Below, in pieces: positions 25,274-35,700 of a DNA stretch of 64,000 nt. The notes below the pieces were generated by a model. That model did not search any database, was not told the origin of the DNA, and was given only the letters and a program-made list of their open reading frames with translations. The translations under genes were made by a program, and so were the position numbers. This DNA comes from Thalassotalea sp. PS06. GTDB taxonomy: Bacteria > Pseudomonadota > Gammaproteobacteria > Enterobacterales > Alteromonadaceae. Numbering within the stretch: the first letter of the stretch is position 1; every line of letters begins with the position of its first letter. The stretch is from assembly GCF_007197775.1 (NCBI RefSeq), contig NZ_CP041638.1, positions 3,162,001 to 3,226,000 on the forward strand. The letters run 5' to 3'.

Positions 25274-28200
25274 ATGTTATTTAATGGAAATCTAATTACC
25301 GACGACCCGATTCGCCAACAAATTCGTGATCATTATCGCGCCGATGAAAACCAGGTTCTTGCCAACCTTTTACCTGTTGCAGAAATTAGTTCGGCGGCAA
25401 AATCCCGTGCCTGGGAACGCGCCAGACAACTTGTTGTAGAAATTCGTAAAGAGCAAGTAGGCAAAGGCGGCGTTGACGCTCTATTGAATGAGTTTGCCCT
25501 ATCAACCGACGAAGGTGTGGTACTTATGTGCCTGGCTGAAGCCTTGTTGCGCGTACCGGATAAAAAGACTGCTGACAGTCTGATCCGCGACAAGCTGGCT
25601 GAAGGCGACTGGAGCGCTCACATTGGTAATTCTGAATCGATCTTCGTCAATGCTTCTTCCTGGGGCTTATTACTAACCGGTAAAATGGTGAACTACACCG
25701 ATAAGAAGAAGAAAGAACAGTTTGGCCTGTTGAAAAAAACCATAGGCCGTCTTGGGGAGCCGGTGATCCGCAAAGCCGTGCGTTATGCAATGCAGGTAAT
25801 GGGCACCCAATTTGTTATGGGTCGCCAGATTGACGCTGCCGTTGAACGTGCCAAGAAAACTGAGGTCAAAGGCTATACCTATTCATACGATATGTTAGGA
25901 GAAGGCGCTCGCACCATGAGCGATGCCGACCGTTACTTCCAAAGCTACATGACGGCAATTGATGCTATTGGTAAAGCTGCAAAAGGTAAAGGTCCGCAAA
26001 ATAGTCCGGGGATTTCTATTAAGTTATCGGCGATTCACCCTCGTTACGACTTCACTCACCGCGAACGCGTATTGGACGAATTGATTCCGCGCCTGAAACA
26101 GCTCGCGCTTGCAGCAAAATCTTATGACATCGGCTTTACTGTTGATGCCGAAGAAGCGGATCGTTTAGATATTTCTTTAGATGTTATTGGCGCCGTGTTT
26201 GCCGATACCGACCTTAATGGTTGGGATGGTTTTGGTATTGCCGTCCAGGCCTATCAAAAGCGTGCCCTATATGTCATTGAATGGGTGCGCCAACAAACCC
26301 AAAAAGCCAACCGTCAAATGATGGTGCGCCTGGTAAAAGGAGCTTACTGGGATTCTGAAATCAAAATCTCCCAAGTTGAAGGCTATGAAGACTTCCCGGT
26401 ATTCTCACGCAAGCCTTCAACCGACGTTTCCTACCAAGCCTGTGCCAAACGCCTGCTTAGCTATCGCGATAGCATTTATCCGCAATTTGCGACCCATAAT
26501 GCATATACGGTAGCGACCATCATGGAAATGACCGATGATCACACTGGATTTGAATTCCAACGCCTGCATGGCATGGGTGAATCTTTGTATGATCAGGTTG
26601 TAACTAATGACAAGGTTTCCTGTCGTGTTTACGCGCCAGTCGGTGAACATGCCGACTTGCTTGCTTATCTGGTTCGTCGCCTACTGGAAAACGGTGCCAA
26701 CAGCTCATTCGTAAACAATATTGTTGATGAAGACATTCCGGTAGAAAGCTTGTTACAGGACCCGGTAGAACAAGTGCAGTCATGGGTTAACAAATACAAT
26801 CCGCAAATTCCTCAGTCTATCGACATCTATGGCAGCGAACGCGCTAACTCAAAAGGTATCGATTTAACCAATGTTGATCAGGTAAGTGTGATGCGCGAAA
26901 ACCTGGATAACTGGTTCAGTTCTGCAACTTCCAATGCGGCGGAAAAAGTTCAAGGTGCAGAGCCTGTGGTCAATCCGGCGAATCACGATGAAGTGATTGG
27001 TTACCTTTCGCATTTACAACCTGAGCAAATGACAGCCGCGGTTGACAGTGCCCAGGCGGCGTTCGAAAGCTGGTCAGAAACCCCGGTTAGCGAACGTGCT
27101 ACTTTGTTGCGCAAAACCGCTGATGCATTAGAAGCCAATCGCGATGAGCTCATTGCCCTGTGTATCAAAGAAGCCGGTAAAATTCCGGTCGATGGTGTTG
27201 CCGAAGTTCGCGAAGCCGTAGACTTTTGTCGCTATTATGCCGCCCGCGCCGAAGATATGTTGCCATCGCCAGCATTGCAGTCCCGCGGTGTTGTCCTTTG
27301 TATCAGTCCATGGAATTTCCCACTAGCCATATTCTTAGGTCAGGTAGCCGCAGCGGTTGTTACTGGTAATACCGTTGTTGCAAAACCGGCCGAACAAACC
27401 AGCCTGATTGCCCTTCGCACCATTGAGCTGATGAAAGAAGTGGGTATGCCGGACAATGTTGTAGTTCCGATAATTGCCCGTGGTTCTCAGGTTGGTGCTC
27501 ATGTGGTTCCTGATGAGAGAGTACAGGCGGTGATGTTTACCGGTTCTACTGAGACCGGTACCTGGATTTCGCAAAAACTAGCAGAGCGCCAGGGGCATCA
27601 GGTGCCATTAATTGCCGAAACCGGCGGTCAAAACTGTATGATCGTTGATTCAACCGCACTGCCTGAGCAAGTTGTCGATGATGTTGTTAGCTCTGGTTTC
27701 CAAAGTGCCGGTCAACGTTGCTCTGCGCTGCGAGTGCTATTCCTGCAAGAAGATATCGCCGATAAAGTGATCAATATGATCAAAGGCGCAATGCAGGAGT
27801 TGCACGTTGGCGATCCAGCCATGCTAGCAACCGACGTAGGCCCGGTGATCGATAACAAGGCGTTCACCGCTTTAAACAATCACGTCGAATATTTAAAAGA
27901 TAAAGCGACCTTGCATTATCAGTGTGAGACTCCGGATTTAGGTGACAGCGGTCACTATTTCTTTGCACCACGTTTATACGAAATTGCAGATTTATCGGTA
28001 TTAACCAAAGAAGTCTTTGGTCCTTGCGTGCACGTAATTCGCTATAAAGAAAAAGATCTGGAAAAGGTTATTGACCAGGTAAATGGTACGGGTTTTGGAT
28101 TAACCATGGGTATTCACACTCGTATCGAAGAGAAGAGCGAATATCTGGCTAAGCGTTCTCGCGCCGGTAACATCTATGTCAACCGTAATATGATTGGTGC

Positions 28201-29065
28201 GGTAGTAGGTGTACAGCCGTTTGGTGGTCGAGGTCTATCGGGGACTGGTCCTAAGGCCGGTGGCCCTATGTATTTAAGCCGCTTGGTTAAGGAAGTGGTT
28301 AGTCAGGAACGGCCTCAGGCGAGCGTTAACGTCAAAGAGCTGCTTAATGCATCAGCAAACAGCAACAAGGCATCAGTAGATGAAATCATGAATCAGGCGA
28401 AAGCCGATGAAAACAAATGGTCGATGACAGATGTGCAATTACGTTCATCCATTGTTCGCCAGTTGTTAGCAACCTTATCCAGCAATAAAATTGTTCAGGG
28501 TCAGGAAGATGATTTAAATACAGCATTGCAAGCGGCTCGCAAGCAATTAAATATATTTGAAACTGCGCTGAGCAATCCAATTACCTTGCCGGGTCCAACG
28601 GGAGAATCGAATAAGCTTTATCTCGAATCCCGAGGTACTTTGGTTGCTGTGCGTGATAGCCAAACCAGCTTTGAATATTGGTTGGTAAGTATTGTTTCGT
28701 CCTTGGTTGCGGGTAATACGGTAGTTTCTGCCGTTTCCGATGAATACCTGAATGAAGCGATTGCCATTGAAAGTGCACTGCAAAAGCTTGGATTAGTGAA
28801 AGGCATTTTCCAGGTAGTTAGCCTCGGACAATTGCCTGAAGTTACTATGCACCCGTCTTTAGCTGGTGCTATCTGTGGTCCACAAAGCGCTTTAGTTGCT
28901 TATTTAGCTGAGCAATTAGCGGCAAGAACCGGCGCGATTTTACCGGTAATTAGCCCAGAGCAATACGACGCTCTGCTGCATCGTTTAGTGACGGAGAAAA
29001 CCATTACGATTGATACTACGGCGGCAGGTGGTAACGCGTCTCTGATGACGATGGAAGATGCGTAA
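25274..29065 (+). CDS. putA: Bifunctional proline dehydrogenase / P5C dehydrogenase PutA
   Basis: 1263 residues. It oxidises proline to glutamate using FAD and then NAD. The proline dehydrogenase barrel is shown by ISIKLSAIHPRYDFTH, VDAEEADRLDISLD, RLVKGAYWDSEIK, THNAYTVATI and EFQRLHGMGESLYD. The aldehyde dehydrogenase domain follows with CISPWNFPLAIFLGQ, FTGSTETGTWI, AETGGQNCMIVDS and the catalytic Cys at about residue 816 in SAGQRCSALR. A C-terminal ALDH-like domain covers the last ~200 residues. There is no N-terminal ribbon-helix-helix, so unlike E. coli PutA it should not repress its own gene; the divergent Lrp-type protein probably regulates it. Confidence 0.96.
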   Translation: MLFNGNLITDDPIRQQIRDHYRADENQVLANLLPVAEISSAAKSRAWERARQLVVEIRKEQVGKGGVDALLNEFALSTDEGVVLMCLAEALLRVPDKKTADSLIRDKLAEGDWSAHIGNSESIFVNASSWGLLLTGKMVNYTDKKKKEQFGLLKKTIGRLGEPVIRKAVRYAMQVMGTQFVMGRQIDAAVERAKKTEVKGYTYSYDMLGEGARTMSDADRYFQSYMTAIDAIGKAAKGKGPQNSPGISIKLSAIHPRYDFTHRERVLDELIPRLKQLALAAKSYDIGFTVDAEEADRLDISLDVIGAVFADTDLNGWDGFGIAVQAYQKRALYVIEWVRQQTQKANRQMMVRLVKGAYWDSEIKISQVEGYEDFPVFSRKPSTDVSYQACAKRLLSYRDSIYPQFATHNAYTVATIMEMTDDHTGFEFQRLHGMGESLYDQVVTNDKVSCRVYAPVGEHADLLAYLVRRLLENGANSSFVNNIVDEDIPVESLLQDPVEQVQSWVNKYNPQIPQSIDIYGSERANSKGIDLTNVDQVSVMRENLDNWFSSATSNAAEKVQGAEPVVNPANHDEVIGYLSHLQPEQMTAAVDSAQAAFESWSETPVSERATLLRKTADALEANRDELIALCIKEAGKIPVDGVAEVREAVDFCRYYAARAEDMLPSPALQSRGVVLCISPWNFPLAIFLGQVAAAVVTGNTVVAKPAEQTSLIALRTIELMKEVGMPDNVVVPIIARGSQVGAHVVPDERVQAVMFTGSTETGTWISQKLAERQGHQVPLIAETGGQNCMIVDSTALPEQVVDDVVSSGFQSAGQRCSALRVLFLQEDIADKVINMIKGAMQELHVGDPAMLATDVGPVIDNKAFTALNNHVEYLKDKATLHYQCETPDLGDSGHYFFAPRLYEIADLSVLTKEVFGPCVHVIRYKEKDLEKVIDQVNGTGFGLTMGIHTRIEEKSEYLAKRSRAGNIYVNRNMIGAVVGVQPFGGRGLSGTGPKAGGPMYLSRLVKEVVSQERPQASVNVKELLNASANSNKASVDEIMNQAKADENKWSMTDVQLRSSIVRQLLATLSSNKIVQGQEDDLNTALQAARKQLNIFETALSNPITLPGPTGESNKLYLESRGTLVAVRDSQTSFEYWLVSIVSSLVAGNTVVSAVSDEYLNEAIAIESALQKLGLVKGIFQVVSLGQLPEVTMHPSLAGAICGPQSALVAYLAEQLAARTGAILPVISPEQYDALLHRLVTEKTITIDTTAAGGNASLMTMEDA

Positions 29066-29074
29066 GCGATAAAC

Positions 29075-29229
29075 GGTGACAATCGCATTGAAAAGGCATG
29101 CGATAGGGTGACAGTCCGGTGAGAATACCGGACTGCTGACAACAGAAAATCAGAGATTTTTCGTTGCTGACAGACGTGGCAAAAAACGCCACGTCAAGTT
29201 TGCTATCTGAAAGCTGTTTGTTGTCACCG
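29075..29229 (+). ncRNA. Array of four hairpins separated by a GSTGACA heptamer (candidate structured RNA)
   Basis: Ten bases after putA, the heptamer G(G/C)TGACA occurs at 29075, 29107, 29135 and 29166. Each is followed by a hairpin: ATCGCAT/ATGCGAT (29082-29104), CAGTCCGGT/ACCGGACTG (29112-29135), CAAC..AAAATC/GATTTT..GTTG (29140-29166) and GACGTGGC/GCCACGTC (29173-29195). The block is closed by CGGTGACAA at 29074-29082 pairing with TTGTCACCG at 29221-29229. No open frame is supported. It may be a 3' UTR structure, a separate RNA or a palindromic repeat family. Confidence 0.5.
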
Positions 29230-29320
29230 GCGCAAGCTTGTCGCAGTCAATTGCTCCATGCATTTTCTGCATACAGGCCAACCCCTGGCCATAACCGGTA
29301 AAGTAAAACGCAGTTTTGCT

Positions 29321-30445
29321 TTACCAATACACCCTCAACGCCCCGGTAACACCCCAGCCATCGTATTCACCACCATCATTGGCATCATCGTCCATGCTCG
29401 CGTATTGGGCACCCAGGTGTATTTTGAATTTATGCTCATTTAAAAAGAAGTTAACGCCGGCAAATAATTCATGATATTGGTCACCGCGATCGCCAACAAT
29501 ACGATTTTCATAGCGTCCCAGACGCACACCATTATCACCATCGCTATTGAGATAGGTGTAACGCATCACATATTGCACGATTTCATTTTGATCATAGTAA
29601 GGCATTAAAACCACACCGAATAAATCGGCTTGATCAAAGTAACCGCTACCATAGGCCAAATCGGTTCTTAACCCCCATTGGCCCTTCTGAAACTGTCCCG
29701 ATAAACTGGTCACATGGCCAAAATCACGGGTGCCTGCATCCTCATCTTCTTTGTTGTAGACATAGTCAAGGCGAACCACGCCTTCATCAAACCAGTCATT
29801 AGCAGAAAACTCCCTACCAAGCGCCAAAAGCGTAAAGTAAGCGGCTTCGGTAAACCCAATTTCTTCTTCCGGGTCGCTGGAAAACACCCCGGCGTAATAA
29901 GTCCAGTCCTCAGCGAAATCATTAGTAATGCTGATACCGGTAAAATACTCGGCAGTAAACCAAAGGTTATTGGTGAGATTGTTACGTTGCGGGGTCAGGA
30001 GCTTTTTTGAGGACGTTTTGCCGTCCAGGGTAAAACCCGCTGACTGCTTCAATAATTTTAACGTCGCACCGTTGTCGAAGGTCCAGGCTATGTTGGCATC
30101 AGTCAGTCGATTGTAACTATCGGACAGTGACTCATTGAGATCAAAATCTCCTTCGAGTGATATGGTAGCGCCGTAGAATGAACTCTTAAATCCAAACCGA
30201 AAACGGCGCCATAGTAAATCTTCATACTCACCTTGATCGGCATCAAACCAGGCGGCATCCTGGTGTAATCGTCCGGACAATTTAAAGTAATCTCCCTCTT
30301 CATTTTCCCAGATATCGGCGACATCCCATGCCGATTCAAATGCACTTTTCTCTTCTTCCGCCGCACAAGGCATGGAAGTTATGGCGAATGCAGCAAGGGA
30401 GCAGGAAATAAATTTAATACTTGATTGGACTTGGGGGGACATCAT
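29321..30445 (-). CDS. Porin of the OprP/OprO (phosphate-selective porin) type
   Basis: 374 residues with a signal peptide ending at PCAA, then YFKLSGRLHQDAAWFDADQ, the typical first strand of OprO/P-family porins. FRFGFKSSFYGATISLEGDFDLNES and NDANIAWTF-type strands follow. It ends in an aromatic residue (RVYW), the barrel signature, and has many acidic loops. Expected to form a trimeric outer-membrane channel; anion selectivity is not readable. It stands alone, reading toward putA. Confidence 0.82.
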   Translation of the reverse strand: MMSPQVQSSIKFISCSLAAFAITSMPCAAEEEKSAFESAWDVADIWENEEGDYFKLSGRLHQDAAWFDADQGEYEDLLWRRFRFGFKSSFYGATISLEGDFDLNESLSDSYNRLTDANIAWTFDNGATLKLLKQSAGFTLDGKTSSKKLLTPQRNNLTNNLWFTAEYFTGISITNDFAEDWTYYAGVFSSDPEEEIGFTEAAYFTLLALGREFSANDWFDEGVVRLDYVYNKEDEDAGTRDFGHVTSLSGQFQKGQWGLRTDLAYGSGYFDQADLFGVVLMPYYDQNEIVQYVMRYTYLNSDGDNGVRLGRYENRIVGDRGDQYHELFAGVNFFLNEHKFKIHLGAQYASMDDDANDGGEYDGWGVTGALRVYW

Positions 30446-30670
30446 GACAATCCCTGAATTTTTGACAAAGAACGTTGAAAAGGTAGTTTAAAAGCCGCTA
30501 ATCAACAAATATTTTACGGCTTAGGAGCCATAATTGCGGCATATTTCGATTAGATAGACCGATTGCTTGATGATTACCCTTTGTAAATATTGAAAAAAGT
30601 CTAACCATTACAAATATGAAGCTTTTGAGAATGTTTTATGACAAGCGCTTGTTAACGATAAATCTGACGA

Positions 30671-31183
30671 TCAATTTGTTGCTTCAAGAGACAGGATTTC
30701 GACGATTTTTTGCTCGTACTCATCAACTTTATCTTCAAAAAAGCCAACCTGATTTTCAACAACCGAGCCGTCACGACCAATCACAAAGCTACTTGGCATG
30801 CCTTTTAACTGATATTGCTCACCCAGTTTACCGGAAGGATCATAAATAATCGGGAATTCTGCGGGATGATCTTTTAAAAAGTCTTTGGCAAAAGCTTTAT
30901 CAACATCCAGATTTATAGTGATAACACGAAACCCCTGATCCTGATATTTTTCCTGCATCGCATTCATCCAGGGGAAGGATTTTCGGCAAGGTACACACCA
31001 GGAGGCCCAGAAATCCAGATAAATGACATCACCTTTATATTTTTCCAGCATCTGCGCTAGTTGCTGTTCAGCGATATTTGTTGAGGTGACGGGTTCATCC
31101 TGGGCTTGTCCCAGAATACTATACAGACCAATTCCGCATAGCAGCACGGCGCTAAACAACAGCATCGAAAACGTCTTAGACAT
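30671..31183 (-). CDS. TlpA/ResA-type thioredoxin-like protein
   Basis: 170 residues. An N-terminal hydrophobic signal or anchor (MSKTFSMLLFSAVLLCGIGLYSIL) is followed by a thioredoxin fold with WASWCVPCRKSFPWM, the CxxC redox site, and the cis-proline region GMPSSFVIGRDG. Periplasmic thiol reductant or oxidant; TlpA relatives often serve cytochrome c maturation. The upstream neighbour in the same direction is a small lipoprotein gene 44 bp away. Confidence 0.87.
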   Translation of the reverse strand: MSKTFSMLLFSAVLLCGIGLYSILGQAQDEPVTSTNIAEQQLAQMLEKYKGDVIYLDFWASWCVPCRKSFPWMNAMQEKYQDQGFRVITINLDVDKAFAKDFLKDHPAEFPIIYDPSGKLGEQYQLKGMPSSFVIGRDGSVVENQVGFFEDKVDEYEQKIVEILSLEATN

Positions 31184-31227
31184 ATACTTCTTAACTCACT
31201 AGTTTATGGTTTCACGAACTTACCGAT

Positions 31228-31554
31228 TTACCATGAGGACAATTGTTTTTTGTTCTGAGTTGCCTCTTGTTCGGCTTCTTTGCGAACTTCATCCACTTCC
31301 TGTTGGTTCTGGCATCGCTCAACGACCTGATCATCACGATAGTAACGAAGGTTCAGGCAATCCTGTTCGTAGCGACGTTCCAGTTCAGTTCGTAATATCG
31401 GTTGGCCGCGAGCGTTATCAATCTGCTTTTTCAAATTAATACATTCATTTTGCTGCTCTGCGCTAATGCGAATATCATCACAATTTTCATTATTTGATGA
31501 AGAGCAAGCGGCCAGAAACAGGCTTACAGAGATAGATAACAGGAATTGCCTCAT
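31228..31554 (-). CDS. Small hypothetical lipoprotein
   Basis: 108 residues, lipobox LAAC after a short signal (MRQFLLSISVSLFLAACSSS). The mature part is charged and helical with five cysteines (ENCDDI, NECINL, QDCLNLR, ERCQNQ), and ends in a Glu/Lys/Gln-rich tail. No family recognised. Same direction as the TlpA gene; the cysteines make a redox link with that neighbour conceivable. Confidence 0.65.
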   Translation of the reverse strand: MRQFLLSISVSLFLAACSSSNNENCDDIRISAEQQNECINLKKQIDNARGQPILRTELERRYEQDCLNLRYYRDDQVVERCQNQQEVDEVRKEAEQEATQNKKQLSSW

Positions 31555-31782
31555 GATGGTCCCCTTTATTATAGGAATTTTCCGTCACTTAAAGTGCCCA
31601 AACCAGCCCTGACAAGTTACCTTCCAGCATATTACTAACCGCTTATATTTCAATTCGCTGAAGCAAATAACGCATATTCATTCGGACAGGTAATATCCAA
31701 CATAGCAGTAACCATTCGCACAGGCAATATTCATCCACGCAATGTTCAGCTAAAATGTGTAGCAAAACAGGAGTAAGTTATT

Positions 31783-32622
31783 ATGATGCAGGTAGTTGAC
31801 TATCAACACCCCGATGCGGCAGAGCAGTTTGTCGCTTCATTACGCGAAACAGGTTTTGGCGTTTTGAAAAATCATCCGATTCAACAACAACTGGTAGAAT
31901 CCATTTACAGCAACTGGCAGGAATTTTTTGATTCCGAAGAAAAACATCAATTTGCTTTCGATCCGCAAAAGCAGGATGGCTATTTCAGCCCGCAAATCTC
32001 CGAGACAGCAAAAGGCCACAAAGAAAAAGATATTAAAGAATACTTTCACGTTTACCCATGGGGTCGCATTCCAGCGCAACTGAAAGAAGAAATTCTCGAT
32101 TATTATCAAAAAGCCTCATCTTTGGCTGAAGAACTTTTAGACTGGGTTGAGCAACACAGTCCAGAAGACGTGTCTAAGCTTTATCATGAGCCGTTATCAA
32201 ACATGATCAAGGACACCCCAAATACCTTATTGCGAGTACTACATTACCCGCCGTTACAAGGTGATGAAGAGCCAGGTGCGATTCGCGCCGCGGCCCACGA
32301 GGACATTAACCTGTTAACCATATTGCCCGCAGCCAATGAACCGGGATTACAGGTGCAATTACAATCTGGTGCATGGATGGACGTACCGTCAGATTTCGGT
32401 AACCTGATCATTAATATCGGTGACATGCTGCAAGAGGCCAGTGGTGGCTATTTCCCATCAACCAGCCACCGGGTTATTAACCCAGAAGGTACGGATATGA
32501 GAAAATCACGGATATCCCTACCGTTGTTCCTGCACCCAAGATCCGAAGTCGTACTATCCGAACGCCACACCCAGGCATCTTACCTGCTTGAACGCCTACG
32601 CGAGCTCGGCGTTAAAGACTAA
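31783..32622 (+). CDS. 2-oxoglutarate Fe(II)-dependent oxygenase (isopenicillin N synthase family)
   Basis: 279 residues. The N-terminal DIOX_N-like part includes FGVLKNHPI. The iron site is H-x-D in AAAHEDINLLTILP and the distal His in STSHRVINP, with R-x-S in KSRISLPLFLHP for 2-oxoglutarate. All key residues are present, so an active oxygenase is expected. Substrate unknown. Two adjacent ATG codons at 31783 and 31786 are possible. No operon partner. Confidence 0.87.
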   Translation: MMQVVDYQHPDAAEQFVASLRETGFGVLKNHPIQQQLVESIYSNWQEFFDSEEKHQFAFDPQKQDGYFSPQISETAKGHKEKDIKEYFHVYPWGRIPAQLKEEILDYYQKASSLAEELLDWVEQHSPEDVSKLYHEPLSNMIKDTPNTLLRVLHYPPLQGDEEPGAIRAAAHEDINLLTILPAANEPGLQVQLQSGAWMDVPSDFGNLIINIGDMLQEASGGYFPSTSHRVINPEGTDMRKSRISLPLFLHPRSEVVLSERHTQASYLLERLRELGVKD

Positions 32623-32643
32623 TCCACAGGGTCAGCTAAACAA

Positions 32644-32677
32644 AAAAGCCAGAGACGGATATCCGTCTCTGGCTTTT
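32644..32677. terminator. Perfect palindromic terminator
   Basis: GCCAGAGACGGAT directly abuts its reverse complement (32648-32673), with AAAA before and TTTT after. It serves the oxygenase gene on the plus strand and possibly the RND operon from the other side. Confidence 0.85.
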
Positions 32678-32690
32678 CAATTTTTAAAGC

Positions 32691-32715
32691 AAGCAGTACC
32701 TAAAAGGTACTGCTT
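32691..32715 (-). terminator. Hairpin after the RND transporter gene
   Basis: Ten-base stem AAGCAGTACC / GGTACTGCTT with a five-base loop, six bases past the RND transporter stop. The T-run on the minus strand is weak. Confidence 0.5.
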
Positions 32716-32720
32716 TGCCT

Positions 32721-35700
32721 TTACTGCCAGTCCTTTGCACTAGGTTCGTAATTGCTCGAGCCTGTCTCGGAAACGGCTTCCCGCTCAGGTTCAACCGCAT
32801 CAGCTGATTTCCCATCTTCGCCTTTAAACCAGGCAATCATACCTTTGAACAAGCGACCAATATCTTCAAATACGATATAAAGGCATGGGATAAGTATCAG
32901 GGTAACCACGGTAGCAAACAGTACACCGTAAGCCAGAGAGATGGCCATAGGCACAACCATTTTCGCCTGCATACTGGTTTCGAGCATAATTGGCACCAGA
33001 CCAATAAACGTCGTTAACGAGGTCAATAGAATCGCCCTGAAACGCTTACAACCGGCTTCCACCACCGCTTTCGCGGCGCTAAATCCTGCGGCTCGTGCCT
33101 TATTCACATAATCAATCATCACCAAAGAATCGTTAACAACAACCCCTGCAGCGGCAATCAGGCCGAAGAAAGAGAAGGTGCTCAAATCCAGGCCGTGAAT
33201 CATATGACCAATCACAGCACCAATGAAACCAAAAGGGATCACTGACATGATGATAATTGGCTGACTGTATGAGCGCAAAGGAATGGCCAACAAACTAAAT
33301 ATAATCAATAGAGTAATGCCGGTGTCTCGCATCAAGGATCTGCGACTGTCAATTTCCTCTTGAATCTGACCACCAAGTTCGCTTTTTAAACCTGGGTATC
33401 TTTTGCGTAATTCAGGAATAAAGTTTTCACGTATATCCTTGGCGATTTGAAATGGTTCAGCCTGAAATGAATCTACTTTCGCCCAAACATTAATGGTTCG
33501 GTTACCATTCTCGCGACGAATTTGATTAACCCCATCGACAATGCGTATATCGGCGATTTCCGACAATGGCACTTCTGCCCCATTAGGCGCTTTAATCATT
33601 ACATCATCGACATGACCAATGGAACTGCGTTGCTCTAACGGGTAACGCACCATGACTTTAATTTCTTCACCGTTACGCAAAATACGTTGCGCTTCCAGAC
33701 CATAAAAACTGTAGCCAACCTGCTGCGCCACATCGGCTAGCGTTAATCCCAGAGAATACGCTAACGGTTTTAAGTCAAATTGCACTTCTTTCGCGCTGTC
33801 CATACGTGAATCATTGACATCACTGACGCCCACTAACGTGTTTAACTTATCTTTAAGTGCTTTGGAGGCTCCGAGCAATTGCTGATCGTCCTGAGATTCA
33901 AGTCTGAAGCTAATATCACCGTCGTCCATATCCGAGCCAAACAAGGTGTCCTGAATGTCGAGCTCTTTCACCCCAGGGATCACTGGCAAGTTCGCACGCC
34001 AGCGTTCAGCAACTTCAAACGTTGTCAACGGTCGCTCTTCAGGTCTGACTAATTTAACTGTGATCCCCGCCCGAGTTCTGTCTCTTAAATAAACCAGCAT
34101 CACATCAATCATTTTAGAGCCATATTCCTGCTCTAACTGACGATCGACTTCCAGTAACGACTGTTCGATTGCTCGAGCAGCATTCAACGTGGCTTGTTCT
34201 GATGCATCAAGATTCATTTCAAGATTCACTCGTGGAAAATCATGAGGAATTTTCGGCATCCCCGTAGAGCGAACAAGACCACCATTAAATAACCCGACAC
34301 AAACCATAATGAAGGCGATAAACAAACAAACCAAGGCATATCGATATTCCACGGTTTTCACCAACATAGGTCGGTAAATATTGGTAATAAAGCTCTTCAA
34401 TCCCGTATCAATTTTCAATCGTATTACGTCAAATGGATTGCGAGGATTATGGACTTTGGTTTTCATTGACGCTAAATGCGACGGCAAAATGAGTTTCGAT
34501 TCGATTAACGAGAAGATCAAACAGAGCACGACAACCATACCAATGGCTTGTCCCCAGGCGGCTTGCGGACCATCGGCAATAACAAAGGGCATAAAGGCAG
34601 CAATCGTTGTTAAAACACCAAAGGTTGCCGGCATCGCCACCCGTTTAACGCCACGGATCACGCTCTCAATACTATTGCCACTTTTTTCAACTTCACTGTG
34701 AGCACTTTCCCCCATCACTATGGCATCATCGACGACAATCCCTAACACCATAATAAACGCAAACAAACTGGTTAAACTGATGGTGACATTAATGAATGAC
34801 ATTGGCATGAACAGCAGTGTGCCCAAAAAGCAAACCGGTAAGCCCATCATCACCCAAAATGCCAAGCGAATGCGTAAAAACAAAGCCAGCATGATGAATA
34901 CCAATATGGCACCACTGGCCAGGTTGGAGATCATCATATCAAGACGCTCTTCCAGATATTCCGTCAGATCCACCCAACTTTCCAGGTTAACACCTGCAGG
35001 CAAGGTTTTTTGCTTCGCGGCGATATAATTATTAACCACATCCGCGATATCCGTAATCGATTGGTCATGCGCGGCTTTCACTTCAAACGACACCGCGTTT
35101 TTACCGTTGAACCTGGAATATTGAATGCCTTGTTCAAAACCATCGATTACCGTTGCAATGTCACCCAATAAGATCTTAGAACCATCTTCAAGCGTGATCA
35201 GCGGTAAGCTTTCAAATTCCTGTCCAACATAAGCCTGATTTTCAACTCGCAAGTTGATGTAACCATTCTCAGCACGGATCTGACCCGCAGACATATTACG
35301 CGACCAGTTGCGAACCGCATTAGCAACATCAGAAAAGCTCAGGTTGTAAGCTCGAAGTTTGTCTTTAGAAACTTCGATGGCAATTTCATAATTTAAACCA
35401 CTGTTAAATTCAGTAATGTTAACTAAAGGTAATTGCCGGATTTCATCATGAATTTTACGGCCTAACTCCTTTAATTGAACCTGAGTTAAATCCCCATATA
35501 AGCTTATATTGAGAACTTCCTGTTCCATTTTTATCCGTTCGACTGTTGGCCGTTCCATGCCAGCAGGGAAAGTGGAAATAGAGTCTATCTGCGACTTAAC
35601 TTCTTCAAGTACAACCTGGGCATCATAACTATCGTCTACCCGAAACCAACCATTGGATAAGTTACGGCCAGAATACGTAATTGTTCTTTCCAGCCCTGGC

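Noticed and set aside
29075..29229. CRISPR-like reading of the GSTGACA heptamers
   Set aside because: Repeats are only seven bases, intervals are short and each interval is self-complementary, which fits RNA hairpins and not acquired spacers.
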